Assembly (NCBI GenBank): GCA_034440615.1
Contig: JAOTOM010003851.1
Location: 62,001-126,000 of the forward strand
Direction: 5' to 3'
From: Ashinkailepas kermadecensis
Taxonomy: Eukaryota > Arthropoda > Thecostraca > Neolepadidae
Length of the DNA: 64,000 nt
The notes beneath the pieces are model-generated. The model saw nothing but the letters and a program-made list of their open reading frames with translations, searched no databases and had not been told where the DNA came from. Each line of letters begins with the position of its first letter. Positions within the stretch are counted from its first letter, which is position 1. This document shows, in pieces, positions 10,205 to 21,266 of the stretch. A program made the translations under genes and the position numbers.

Positions 10205-11592
10205 ACCTGACCTCAGCCGTGGTGCCACGACACACTGCTGGTCTTGTGACGCCTGACGGGCGTGTGACCTGAGGGACCTGACCGCAGCCGTGGTGCCACG
10301 ACACACTGCTGGTCTCGTGACGCCTGACGGGCGTGTGACCTGAGGGACCTGACCCCAGCCGTGGTGCCACGACACACTGCTGGTCTCGTGACGCCTGACG
10401 GGCGTGTGACCTAAGGGACCTGACCTCAGCCGTGGTGCCACGACACACTGCTGGTCTCGTGACGCCTGACGGCCGTGTCACCTGAGGGACCTAACCTCAG
10501 CCGTGGTGCCACGACACACTGCTGGTCTCGTGACGCCTGACGGCCGTGTGACCTAAGGGACCTGACCTCAGCCGTGGTGCCACGACACACTGCTGGTCTC
10601 GTGACGCCTGACGGGTGTCTGACCTGAGGGACCTGACCTCAGCCGTGGTGCCACGACACACTGCTGGTCTCGTGACGCCTGACGGGCGTGTGACCTGAGG
10701 GACCTGACCCCAGCCGTGGTGCCACGACACACTGCTGGTCTCGTGACGCCTGACGGCCGTGTGACCTGATGGACCTGACCTCAGCCGTGGTGCCACGACA
10801 CACTGCTGGTCTCGTGACGCCTGACGGGCGTGTGACCTGATGGACCTGACCTCAGCCGTGGTGCCACGACACACTGCTGGTCTCGTGACGCCTGACGGGC
10901 GTGTCACCTGAGGGACCTAACCTCAGCCGTGGTGCCACGACACTGCTGGTCTCGTGACGCCTGACGGGCGTGTCACCTGAGGGACCTAACCTCAGCCGTG
11001 GTGCCACGACACACTGCTGGTCTCGTGACGCCTGACGGGCGTGTGACCTGATGGACCTGACCTCAGCCGTGGTGCCACGACACACTGCTGGTCTCGTGAC
11101 GCCTGACGGGCGTGTGACCTGATGGACCTGACCTCAGCCGTGGTGCCACGACACACTGCTGGTCTCGTGACGCCTGACGGGCGTGTGACCTGATGGACCT
11201 GACCTCAGCCGTGGTGCCACGACACACTGCTGGTCTCGTGACGCCTGACGGGTGTCTGACCTGAGGGACCTGACCTCAGCCGTGGTGCCACGACACACTG
11301 CTGGTCTCGTGACGCCTGACGGCCGTGTGACCTGAGGGACCTGACCCCAGCCGTGGTGCCACGACACACTGCTGGTCTCGTGACGCCTGACGGGCGTGTG
11401 ACCTGAGGGACCTGACCTCAGCCGTGGTGCCACGACACACTGCTGGTCTCGTGACGCCTGACGGCCGTGTGACCTAAGGGACCTGACCCCAGCCGTGGTG
11501 CCACGACACACTGCTGGTCTCGTGACGCCTGACGGCCGTGTGACCTAAGGGACCTGACCCCAGCCGTGGTGCCACGACACACTGCTGGTCTC
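10205..11592. repeat. Minisatellite, ~71 bp unit, ~19.5 copies
   Basis: GTGCCACGACACACTGCTGG recurs every 71-72 bp. Variable positions (GGGCGTGTGACC / GGCCGTGTGACC / GGGTGTCTGACC, and AGGGACC / TGGACC) combine in different orders. This suggests unequal exchange among units. One unit at about 10935 lacks ACAC. Confidence 0.96.
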
Positions 11593-11807
11593 TGTATATA
11601 CCAGGAGGGCACAGACGGGCCAGGCCCAGGGCAGGGGAACAGGAGCGTCGCCGGCTGACACCGACACCGCCTGACACGGCGCCTGGGAGCGGCCCAAACC
11701 CGTCGGCCGGGCCCACTGCGCGGCTTTAGATGGCATTACGATGGCAGTCGGCCGACGCACGTCGGGTCTGTCGGCGGCCGTCAGCCGTCTGTGGCCAATC
11801 AGAGATG

Positions 11808-12445
11808 CGGTGGGCCCCACCACACCGACACTGACGTCCCACGTCCCGTCCCACCCCCGTCAGGTGCACCTGTCGGCCGTCTGTGGTCCGTCAGGGGTAC
11901 GGCGGGCCCCTCCACACCGACACTGACGTCCCACCCCCGTCAGGTGCACCTGTCGGCCGTCTGTGGTCCGTCAGAGGTACGGCGGGCCCCTCCACACCGA
12001 CACTGACGTCCCACCCCCGTCAGGTGCACCTGTCGGCCGTCTGTGGTCCGTCAGGGGTACGGCGGGCCCCTCCACACCGACACTGACGTCCCACCCCCGT
12101 CAGGCGCACCTGTCGGCCGTCTGTGGTCAGTCAGAGGTACGGCGGGCCCCTCCACACCGACACTGACGTCCCACCGCCGTCAGGCGCACCTGTCGGCCGT
12201 CTGTGGTCCGTCAGGGGTACGGCGGGCCCCTCCACACCGACACTGACGTCTCACCGCCGTCAGGCGCACCTGTCGGCCGTCTGTGGTCCGTCAGGGGTAC
12301 GGTGGGCCCCTCCACACCGACACTGACGTCCCACCGCCGTCAGGTGCACCTGTCGGCCGTCTGTGGTCCGTCAGGGGTACGGCGGGCCCCTCCACACCGA
12401 CACTGACGTCCCACCCCCGTCAGGCGCACCTGTCGGCAGCCGCCA
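11808..12445. repeat. Minisatellite, 80 bp unit, 8 copies
   Basis: CACCTGTCGGCCGTCTGTGG recurs at exactly 80 bp spacing with sparse substitutions (CCCCCGT/CCGCCGT, AGGTGCA/AGGCGCA). Each unit has TGACGTCC and CAG/GTGCACC. Confidence 0.96.
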
Positions 12446-12689
12446 CCCCGACCGTCTGTCGTCAGTGAGATGTCAGCTGGCTGGATCTCAGCCCCGCAGC
12501 GGTGTGACAAGTGCTGGGCGGATGTGCAGCTGACACGACATACCAGCTGCGCGGACTCGGCAGCGACTCGTGACTGTCCGGTGTCAAGCGCCGGAGCAGA
12601 CGTCGCCTCATGCATACGTCATCGACGGGTCCGGCACACCTGTACATCTCCACAGGCGAGCCGCGCTGGCCATCAGCTCGGACACGCTT

Positions 12690-12893
12690 ACGACGTGAGT
12701 TGGCGAGACGTGAGACTCGATTACGACGTGAGTTGGCGAGACGTGAGACTGGACTACGACATGAGTTGGCGTGACGTGAGACCCGATTACGACGTGAGTT
12801 GGCGTGACGTGAGACCCGATTACGACGTGAGTTGGCGTGACGTGAGACCCGATTACGACGTGAGTTGGCGTGACGTGAGACCCGATTACGACG
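12690..12893. repeat. Minisatellite, 33 bp unit, ~6 copies
   Basis: Units read GATTACGACGTGAGTTGGCG then TGACGTGAGACCC. The first two have GAGACGTGAGACTCG variants, and copies become uniform toward the right edge. Each unit holds ACGTGAGT, a donor-like string. Confidence 0.95.
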
Positions 12894-13034
12894 CCCGCCG
12901 CCTGATGCAGCACCATAACCCGCTGAACGGTGGTGGCCTTGGTGCTGTAGAGGGTGCCGGCTACCCGGGTAATGCATGGCCCACAACAGTACACTTTCCA
13001 TCTCAAGACTGAGACATCAAACGGCCGGCAGCAC

Positions 13035-13440
13035 GCGTCGCCACCGCCCCGGCCGTGCCGCCACACGTGTGGCCGACTCGTCACGTGTCCGCTGACGTCC
13101 AGTTCGACACCGACCCGGCCCTGCCGCCACACCGGCCGTCCACGTGTGGCCGACTCGTCACGTGTCCGCTGACGTCCAGTTCGACACCGACCCCGCCGTG
13201 CCGCCACACGGGCCGTCCACGTGTGGCCGACTCGTCACGTGTCCGCTGACGTCCAGTTCGACACCGACCCGGCCCTGCCGCCACACGGGCCGTCCACGTG
13301 TGGCCGACTCGTCACGTGTCCGCTGACGTCCAGTTCGACACCGACCCGGCCCTGCCGCCACACGGGCCGTCCACGTGTGGCCGACTCGTCACGTGTCCGC
13401 TGACGTCCAGTTCGACACCGACCCGACCCGGCCCTGCCCA
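13035..13440. repeat. Minisatellite, 77 bp unit, ~5 copies
   Basis: GTGTGGCCGACTCGTCACGT recurs at 77 bp spacing. Each unit carries two CACGTG E-boxes and one TGACGTCC. Confidence 0.95.
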
Positions 13441-14167
13441 CCGCCGCCATACAGGGCAGCTGACGTGCGCAGGGCCCGTCACGTGCCATAGCTGTCGTCC
13501 AGGCCGGCGCCGCCTCAGCCGGCGCCCCGCACTAATGCGCCATTGTTCGCCGGCACCGACAAACAGGTGTGCAAAAACGGCGCGCCAGTGGCGAACGTGG
13601 CGACCGCACGCTCGCGGTCGGAGAGCAACAGGTGACCGTCGGCCGGCGGGGACCCTGGCGCAGCACGGCCGGCCCTACCCGCCCCGCCGTGCGCGCCGTC
13701 CAGTGCCGCTCGTGTTCTGACCCGCACCCGCCACTGGGATGCGTGGCACCGGAGATTGAGTCACGAGACGAACAGCAAGGCTGCCAGTTACGCACAAATG
13801 AGCTCGAAGACTTCCCTAAGAAGACTTCCTCGCCGAAGCGACGTAAACTCTCAAGCATGTTGCCACGGGATGCTGTCGTTGGCCACTGGCGCAGGAGAGC
13901 TTTCAGATCAAAACTATGAACAACAATTCTGCGCAATACCACTTGACCGGTCACACTGCCACCGGCCGGGATGGGTCGGGTCACTTGATCACTCAGCCAC
14001 ACACGTACAACACTAACATCAGCGGGACGACAAACATTCTAGCAATAAGTGCAATCAATGTACGAGGTACTCAGCGGATTCAAGCCCGAGATAGGCATGC
14101 TATTTGCTGGGGAGCCTGATTTCGGCAGCGGTGCAACCACATCCGGCCGAAGAGCACTGACAACGAA
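13441..14167. other. Single-copy sequence
   Basis: No repeat or supported exon was found. Open frames on both strands (up to about 150 codons) lack splice boundaries and third-position bias. Confidence 0.4.
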
Positions 14168-14491
14168 CACGCTCCTGCCGACATTGGCTGTGCTGCCATC
14201 GAACACGCTCCTGCCGACATTGGCTGTGCTGCCATCGAACACGCTCCTGCCGACATTGGCTGTGCTGCCATCGAACACGCTCCTGCCGACATTGGCTGTG
14301 CTGCCATCGAACACGCTCCTGCCGACATTGGCTGTGCTGCCATCGAACACGCTCCTGCCGACATTGGCTGTGCTGCCATCGAACACGCTCCTGCCGACAT
14401 TGGCTGTGCTGCCATCGAACACGCTCCTGCCGACATTGGCTGTGCTGCCATCGAACACGCTCCTGCCGACATTGGCTGTGCTGCCATCGAA
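14168..14491. repeat. Homogeneous minisatellite, 36 bp unit, 9 copies
   Basis: Nine consecutive units (AACACGCTCCTGCCGACATT then GGCTGTGCTGCCATCG) appear identical base for base, which implies recent amplification. The unit is 12 codons long, so frames are open in all phases. Confidence 0.97.
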
Positions 14492-14753
14492 CTGGAATTA
14501 CATCCAATACAAAACGCACCGCACGTCTCTCAGTGTATGCAACAATGCCCATCATGATTCTACTGGCTACCAGTCCCGACCCGTCCCAACCGGTCGCTGG
14601 GCGACAGGTGGCTTCTTCGCCAGATCCCTCTACCGGGTCCGACACGATCTACCAGCCGCGATACACAGCTCCAGGGTCGGGTCAGGGTCGGGTCAGGGAC
14701 GCGGTGACGGCGCGGCTGGCGGGTACCTCTGCCCAGCAGAGCCAGGGGCCGCC

Positions 14754-15822
14754 CGCCCCCACATAACGTGACACCAGCAGGATCTGACACGTACCCCCAG
14801 CAGAGCCAGGGGCCGCCCGCCCCCACATCACGTGACACCAGCAGGATCTGACACGTACCCCCAGCAGAGCCGGCGGCCGCCCGCCCCCACATCACGTGAC
14901 ACCAGCAGGATCTGTCGCGTACCCCCAGCAGAGCCGGCGGCCGCTCGCCCCCACAGCACGTGACACCAGCAGGATCTGACACGTACCCCCAGCAGAGCCA
15001 GGGGCCGCCCGCCCCCACATCACGTGACACCAGCAGGATCTGTCGCGTACCCCCAGCAGAGCCGGCGGCCGCCCGCCCCCACATCACGTGACACCAGCAG
15101 GATCTGTCGCGTACCCCCAGCAGAGCCGGCGGCCGCCCGCCCCCACATCACGTGACACCAGCAGGATCTGACACGTACCCCCAGCAGAGCCAGGGGCCGC
15201 CCGCCCCCACATCACGTGACACCAGCAGGATCTGTCGCGTACCCCCAGCAGAGCCGGCGGCCGCCCGCCCCCACATCACGTGACACCAGCAGGATCTGTC
15301 GCGTACCCCCAGCACAGCCAGGGGCCGCCCGCCCCCACATCACGTGACACCAGCAGGATCTGTCGCGTACCCCCAGCACAGCCAGGGGCCGCCTGCCCCC
15401 ACATCACGTGACACCAGCAGGATCTGACACGTACCCCCAGCACAGCCGGCGGCCGCCCGCCCCCACATCACGTGACACCAGCAGGATCTGTCGCGTACCC
15501 CCAGCACAGCCGGCGGCTGCCCGCCCCCACATCACGTGACACCAGCAGGATCTGTCGCGTACCCCCAGCAGAGCCAGGGGCCGCCCGCCCCCACATCACG
15601 TGACACCAGCAGGATCTGTCGCGTACCCCCAGCACAGCCGGCGGCTGCCCGCCCCCACATCACGTGACACCAGCAGGATCTGTCGCGTACCCCCAGCAGA
15701 GCCAGGGGCCGCCCGCCCCCACATCACGTGACACCAGCAGGATCTGTCGCGTACCCCCAGCACAGCCAGGGGCCGCCCGCCCCCACATCACGTGACACCA
15801 GCAGGATCTGTCGCGCGCCCCC
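14754..15822. repeat. Minisatellite, 64 bp unit, ~17 copies, one TCACGTGA per unit
   Basis: ATCACGTGACACCAGCAGGA recurs at 64 bp. Two switch positions (TCTGACAC/TCTGTCGC and AGCCAGGGG/AGCCGGCGG) shuffle among units. Nearly every unit contains the palindromic E-box TCACGTGA; one has GCACGTGA. Confidence 0.96.
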
Positions 15823-16074
15823 AGCTCTGGCGCCGGCTGCCGCCTACTCCGAGCCGAAAACCAATGCTGCACGACATAGCTCAATGGACATCGTATCGCG
15901 GCAATCGCCGACGCCCACCCGGGGTGACACTTTCGTGCAGAATCGCAATGGAGAAGCTTCTTATCTCGCACGCCACGGCCAAAACAGGCTTCACTTCTTC
16001 ATATGTACATCCACGTTTGGGCCCAGAACTCTTCACACGGTAATGGCAGTCGAATGCCGGGCCATTCGCTGTTC
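15823..16074. other. Single-copy sequence
   Basis: Short unique spacer with no feature seen. Confidence 0.4.
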
Positions 16075-16581
16075 AATGTGATTTAACCGGGGGTTAAATC
16101 AAGTTAAAACTCGAACGGCGAGGCGAAGGACAGCACAGCTGGGTGGTCGTAAACACGAGGGGTGAGGGTGCCTTATCTTGGGGGGGGGCGCTCACGGGAA
16201 GGACGGACGCCGGACCGCGCAGTCTGGTGATACGCGCGGAGGACGGCGGACAGTGTACGTCACCAGAGAGCGACGTTTCCTCACCAGAGAGCGACGTCTT
16301 TACTGTCATCCGAGAGCGACGTCTTCCCACCAACTCTACAGGAGTTGACGTTTCTTCCTACGCAGACCCTGACTTCCTCGTCGCTCTCTGGTGACGTACA
16401 CTGTCCGCCGTCCTCCGCGCGTATCACCAGACTGCGCGGTCCGGCGTCCGTCCTTCCCGTGAGCGCCCCCCCCCCCAAGATAAGGCACCCTCACCCCTCG
16501 TGTTTACGACCACCCAGCTGTGCTGTCCTTCGCCTCGCCGTTCGAGTTTTAACTTGATTTAACCCCCGGTTAAATCACATT
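16075..16581. mobile_element. MITE-like foldback element with ~200 bp terminal inverted repeats
   Basis: The left arm 16075-16275 is the reverse complement of 16378-16581, nearly perfectly. The main visible difference is a G-run (9 G against 11 C). Ends read AATGTGATTTAACC and GGTTAAATCACATT. The first 30 bases are themselves palindromic (GATTTAACC ... GGTTAAATC). A 102 bp loop contains three copies of a GAGAGCGACGT motif and no coding capacity. It is therefore a non-autonomous DNA element or other foldback element. Target duplication cannot be fixed: flanks are TTC and TAA. Confidence 0.85.
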
Positions 16582-16784
16582 TAAAACCTCACTTCGTTGT
16601 TGCTGTCGGACCGCTTCGGTCACGTTGTCCTACTACATTTACTACATACTACCGTTTGGCTATTATTTGGCCGATCCCTTGTCGCGGCGCGGATAGCCCT
16701 TATCGCGTGAAAGCGGTGTCTAAGCCGTCTGTGCAGTTAGACGTTAGATCCTCCGCCAAGAAACGCCAAGTGACACCCGGCCGC

Positions 16785-17035
16785 CGCCGCTCCGGGCCGC
16801 CTGGCCACTGATGTGCTGACCTGACCCACAGGTACCGACACCCGGCCGCCGCCGGCGCCTGGCCACTGATGTGCTGACCTGACCCACAGGTACCGACACC
16901 CGGCCGCCGCCGGCGCCTGGCCACTGATGTGCTGACCTGACCCACAGGTACCGACACCCGGCCGCCGCCGGCGCCTGGCCACTGATGTGCTGACCTGACC
17001 CACAGGTACCGACACCCGGCCGCCGCCGCTCCGGA
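16785..17035. repeat. Minisatellite, 59 bp unit, ~4 copies
   Basis: GACACCCGGCCGCCGCC with TGTGCTGACCTGACCCACAG recurs every 59 bp. Each unit resembles a branch point plus 3' splice site (CTGACCTGACCCACAG/GTACC). Confidence 0.93.
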
Positions 17036-17065
17036 CCGCGTGAAGCTGACAACAGGCCAGTGTCG

Positions 17066-17245
17066 CCGAGGCGGCCGGGTGGCGAGGCAGCCGGGAGGCG
17101 AGGCGGCCGGGTGGCGAGGCGGCCGGGAGGCGAGGCGGCCGGGTGGCGAGGCGGCCGGGAGGCGAGGCGGCCGGGTGGCGAGGCGGCCGGGTGGCGAGGC
17201 AGCCGGGTGGCGAGGCGGCCGGGTGGCGAGGCGCGCCGGGTAGCG
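17066..17245. repeat. Minisatellite, 16 bp unit, ~11 copies
   Basis: Units are GCGAGGCGGCCGGGTG with GGGAG and GGCAGCC variants. Confidence 0.94.
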
Positions 17246-17608
17246 AGGCGCGCCGTCGCTGCCGTCAACGACACCGTGCGACGTGGTCGCTAATTGGAAA
17301 GAAAGCGGCACGACACACTCCCGCCAACAGAACGGCCGACACAGACGGCCGTCTGCAGCAGAACGGCCGACACAGACGACCGTGGGGTGGAACTTGATGA
17401 CAACTTGTCATACCAGATGCGCGAATTTTCCGGCAACACTGACTGACTCCACGTAACTTCATTTTGGGCATGGCGGGGGGGGGGGCGGGAGGTCGACATT
17501 CTGCCCGGTATTACCGGCGTGCATTTACAACGTGGAGCGGAGAAGACCTCGTCCCGTCGACGAGAAGACCTTGGCTGGGTTGCCGGTGACCTGGCGCCGC
17601 TGCTGCCG
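17246..17608. other. Single-copy sequence
   Basis: Contains a duplicated AACGGCCGACACAGACG (about 17331 and 17363) and a G10 run at 17475. No gene is supported. Confidence 0.4.
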
Positions 17609-17968
17609 ATCGCTGCCGCTGCCGCTGCCGCTGCCGCTGCCGCTGCCGCTGCTGCTGCCGCTGCTGCTGCTGCTGCCGCCGCTGCCGCCGCTACCGCTGC
17701 CGTTGCCGCTGCCGCTGCCGCTGCCGCTGCCGCTGCCGCTGCCGCTGCCGCTACCGCTGCCGTTGCCGCTGCCGCTGCTGCTGCCGCTGCTGCTGCCGCT
17801 GCCGCTGCCGCTGCCGCTGCCGCTGCTGCTGCCGCTGCCGCTACCGCTGCCGTTGCCGCTGCTGCTGCCGCTGCTGCTGCCGCTGCTGCTGCCGCTGCTG
17901 CTGCCGCTGCTGCTGCCGCTGCCGCTGCTGCTGCCGCTGCTGCTGCCGCTGCTGCTGCCGCTGCTGCT
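17609..17968. repeat. CTGCCG/CTGCTGCCG array with higher-order structure
   Basis: About 360 bp are built from CTG and CCG triplets. A marker CCGCTACCGCTGCCGTTGCC recurs near 17688, 17748 and 17838 (spacing 60 and 90), so larger blocks have been duplicated. Depending on frame it would give poly-Ala, Leu-Pro or, on the other strand, Ser-Gly or Gln-Arg. No frame is favoured. Confidence 0.93.
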
Positions 17969-18075
17969 CGCCACCGGCTCCGGCGCGACCTTCAGCTGGC
18001 CGGCCGGCCGACCGCGCCGTCCCATCCCGCCCACAGAATGGCGGCCGGCGGCGGGTTGGCGATAACGGGCGCTGC

Positions 18076-18185
18076 CCGCCCCGGTAAAACATCCACACCA
18101 ACGCAACCGCCACCTGGACGAATTGGTAAAACATCCCGCCCCGGTATAACATCCACACCAAAGCAACCGCCACCTGGACGAATTG
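18076..18185. repeat. 60 bp tandem duplication
   Basis: CGCCCCGGTAAAACATCCAC through CCACCTGGACGAATT is repeated at 60 bp with three differences. Confidence 0.9.
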
Positions 18186-19384
18186 CGCCGCATATTCCTC
18201 GCCTTAACGATAAATCATGACATTACCCGGAGGAAGATATCATATTACATTGTATCATATTATATAATTAGTATATTTACTGACAGGTACATCCATGCAA
18301 CAGGTGGTTAATTGTGTACAGGACGGAAGTGAATAAATCAGCCGACCGAACGGCAAGGGACATAGGAACTTGGAAGACTGGGGACTAGGACATTTCTGAG
18401 TGTGCGTCGAACACATGGTGGTACGACGGTGGACGGCACGGGGCCGGCCACGTGCGACCCACTTCAAGTACCTGAGCTGCATGAGCTGATAAACTTCCGA
18501 ATGCGATGCGATCGGGGAAAACTGACTAAAATATTGCTCTCGTAAAAGCGCTTCTGACCTACCTGAACATCCGAAAAATTAGACAACATTCTCATAAATA
18601 AAAGGGCGGACGAGGCAAAGGAAGCCACGTGGAGGAGCGTCATCCCTGGAGGCGAACACCGACCGACAGATGGCGAGGACTCACAGACTACAGAATGCCT
18701 TCGTCGTGAAATTGTGGACCACATAATGTTTTCGCGGTGAAATACTGGACGGGGAGTGTCGAGGTCAGCTAACTGGGCCCGGCGGCCACACGGCGTCCAC
18801 ACGGCCGCCCTGGAGCCGGTGTCAGCGCGTTCAGGATCGTGCGATGGGGGCGTGCTCGTCGGCAGCCGACCTGTACAATCGAGACAGTGATGGATGGAGA
18901 CCGCGCGGTACGGGAGATGTGTGGCGGGGCCTGTGCGGGAGCGTCAAAACGACGTCGTGGGGCGGAGGAAAACGGAAGTGTAGACAAGTTGGAGGGTGTT
19001 CTACACGGCGAAGGACGGCTGACACGAGGTCAGCGAACTGAGATTCATGGTGAGATTGGTGCCCATGTCCGCCGGAGTTTATGTTGACCATCGGCTACCC
19101 ATCAGACCTCGTCGACGACTTTGCCATCTGGTGCAGCACAGCTAGGCTCTAGGCCACGTCGATACTGCCGACTGGATGTGAACCGACTGGAAAGACGACC
19201 GGGGAGTGGGAAGGCCAATGGGATGCCGTTTGGTCGGTAGACGGATGGATGTTGTGATTCGGAAGGTGTTATTCGTGGGTGTTGTGTGGGGTAGCGCACA
19301 TTGGCCTGTAATTTCGGGTGGGTGAGTGAAGGGCTGGTAATTGGCGTGTTGTGTGGCACACAGGCGGACGACACTGACAGTGGT
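18186..19384. other. Moderate-GC single-copy sequence
   Basis: No tandem structure is visible. A 55-codon plus-strand frame (about 18573-18742) and a minus-strand CAG/GTAGGT donor-like site (about 18563) overlap, so neither is convincing. Confidence 0.35.
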
Positions 19385-19790
19385 AAATGGAGGGTGCGGG
19401 GTCGGACGGTGTATGGAGGGTGCGGGGTCGGACGGTGTATGGAGGGTGCGGGGTCGGACGGTGTATGGAGGGTGCGGGGTCGGACGGTGTATGGAGGGTG
19501 CGGGGTCGGACGGTGTATGGAGGGTGCGGGGTCGGACGGTGTATGGAGGGTGCGGGGTCGGACGGTGTATGGAGGGTGCGGGGTCGGACAGGTGTATGGA
19601 GGGTGCGGGGTCGGTGCGGGTCGGACGGGTGTATGGAGGGTGCGGGGTCGGACGGTGTATGGAGGGTGCGGGGTCGGTGGTGGTGGTGGATTTGTGCTTT
19701 AGGGCGCGTCGACTGCATTGGTCATTTTGCGCCCATATGGAGGGTGCGGGGTCGGACGGTGTATGGAGGGTGCGGGGTCGGACGGGTGTA
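19385..19790. repeat. 26 bp G-rich minisatellite, ~13 copies, interrupted by a retroposon
   Basis: TGGAGGGTGCGGGGTCGGAC repeats about 11 times from 19386 to 19678, stops at a tiny retroposon, and resumes with two units at 19738-19790. Each unit has GGAGGGTGCGGGGTCGG, a two-quartet G-quadruplex motif. Confidence 0.95.
19680..19737 (-). mobile_element. Tiny hairpin retroposon inserted in the 26 bp array
   Basis: On the minus strand it reads TGGGCGCAAAATGACCAA, GTCGACGCGCCCTAAAGC and a degenerate CAAATCCACCACCA tail. Array units on both sides show it landed inside an existing array. Confidence 0.8.
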
Positions 19791-20269
19791 CCGGCGGAGG
19801 GATGTCGCGTGACCGGAGCGTGGTCGGCTGGTCGGCTCCCCGGGCCGGAACGGATCAACAATGGCCGCCTCCACAGCCCCGACGTCAGACAGTGCCGCAG
19901 ACCGACACTGAAGAGAACCAACTCACAAAGAGCAGAGGCACGTGACGGTGCATGCGCCCCGGCGCCGAGCGTCTGTGCCGCACAATGCACCGTTGTTGTC
20001 CAATCCCGTGTGACTGCCCAATGCACAATCCACCCAAAGTCCGTCGACTTCATCGGCACGCAGAACATCCCGTCCGTCAAAGCCGCGCCCGCCAGTATTT
20101 CGCGCCCTCGGCACGGAACTCCGGCGGCGGCTGAGCCCAGTTCCAGGCCGTGGCGGACGTGGACGTCGAACAAACAAACCCGCGGCCGACGTGTGCAGTC
20201 CTCTTCACAACAGCCGCACGGCGTGATTGGCGACCGGCCGACCGTCGACTTCCCACTCCATTACCTGAC

Positions 20270-20490
20270 ACCACCACTTGACACCCGACCATTACTGTCC
20301 CGGAGGCCCGATGGTGATCCTCTACACGCCCGATCCTCGACTCCCCATCAGCTGTCTTCTGTGCCCGGCCATTACCTGTCTCGCAGGCCTGACGGTGATC
20401 ATCGGCACGCCCGACCCTCGACTCCTGATCAGCTGTCCTCTGTGCCCGGCCATTACCTGTCTCGCAGGCCCGACGGTGATCCTCTGCATG
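20270..20490. repeat. ~84 bp repeat, 2.5 copies
   Basis: GGCCATTACCTGTCTCGCAG with GGTGATCCTC and CCCGACCCTCGACTC recurs. The first copy is more diverged (TTACTGTCCCGGAGG). Confidence 0.88.
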
Positions 20491-21266
20491 AGCGTGTTGA
20501 GCCGAGGGGAGGCCTGCACCTCCTGCGGTGGAGGGTCCCATCGACTCTGCCGTCGGGGGGCGTCCCGGACGACGGCCACACGCCGGCCGGTCGTACCGTG
20601 CGCCGAGTCCAGCCGTCGCTGTTCCTCACCCGGCCGCCGACCGAGCGTGCCGGCGGCGGGCGGCCACGGCTGGGCCGGCCGCCGGTGTCGACGGCCGCTG
20701 GCCAGCCGCGACGGCGTGATCTTGGCGCGGCTGGCGTCGCGGCGGTACGGGCTCGAGTTGTGCCGCTGGCTGCCGGCCAGGCTGCTGTAGCCGCTGTCGG
20801 GCCGCAGGGGCTCGTCACAGGCGGCCGGCCGGCGCCGCTCGGGACGACACTGGCCGGCCGACGCGTCCACACCGTCGTACAGGCTGACCAGGTGCGCCAC
20901 GTGCCGGCCAGGCGCTCGTGCAGCCGCTGGCGGCTGCTGGGCAGCACGCCGCTGCTGCAGCCGCGCCCGCGCCGAGGCGCAGTCCTTGCCACGACTCTTG
21001 CGAGTCATCAGCGTGTTGACAAACTGGTGGTGATAGTCGAGCGCCTTGCCCTGCAGCCGCCTCACCATAGCCTGCAGCCGGCCTCCCGTGGAGGCAGGCG
21101 CCGCCGACCGGCTGGCCGGCGACCGCACATAGCGCGACTCGTTGAACGCTATCTGAAGCACAGCGCCGCGCTCTTCCTCCTCGTCCTCGGAGCTGTCCGA
21201 CGAGCTGGCGCCGCCAGGGGGCCAGTCGCGCCGACCCTGGTACGTGCCCTGCACGGCGTACAGCAT
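20322..21266 (-). CDS. Candidate coding exon, copy 1 of a duplicated unknown gene
   Basis: From ATG at 21266 (context GTGGCC) the minus frame gives 314 residues. Residues 1-235 are shared with the copy at 40768-41649. Features: an acidic serine block SSSDSSEDEEEE (21-32), a charged stretch KALDYHHQFVNTLMTRK (74-90), an Arg/Gln/Ala-rich region, and PDSGYSSL (156-163), which fits the DSGxxS beta-TrCP degron pattern. Third-position GC is high throughout. After residue ~235 the frame enters the unrelated 84 bp repeat, so that part is probably read-through beyond an exon end I could not place. The protein looks disordered, and I recognise no family. The opposite strand is also open but has a poorer composition. 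Confidence 0.55.
   Translation of the reverse strand: MLYAVQGTYQGRRDWPPGGASSSDSSEDEEEERGAVLQIAFNESRYVRSPASRSAAPASTGGRLQAMVRRLQGKALDYHHQFVNTLMTRKSRGKDCASARARLQQRRAAQQPPAAARAPGRHVAHLVSLYDGVDASAGQCRPERRRPAACDEPLRPDSGYSSLAGSQRHNSSPYRRDASRAKITPSRLASGRRHRRPAQPWPPAAGTLGRRPGEEQRRLDSAHGTTGRRVAVVRDAPRRQSRWDPPPQEVQASPRLNTLMQRITVGPARQVMAGHRGQLIRSRGSGVPMITVRPARQVMAGHRRQLMGSRGSGV

Noticed and set aside
18571..18742. Plus-strand 55-codon frame with natural-looking composition, and a minus-strand CAG/GTAGGT donor
   Set aside because: The two readings are on opposite strands of the same bases, neither has a matching second boundary, and third-position GC is not raised.
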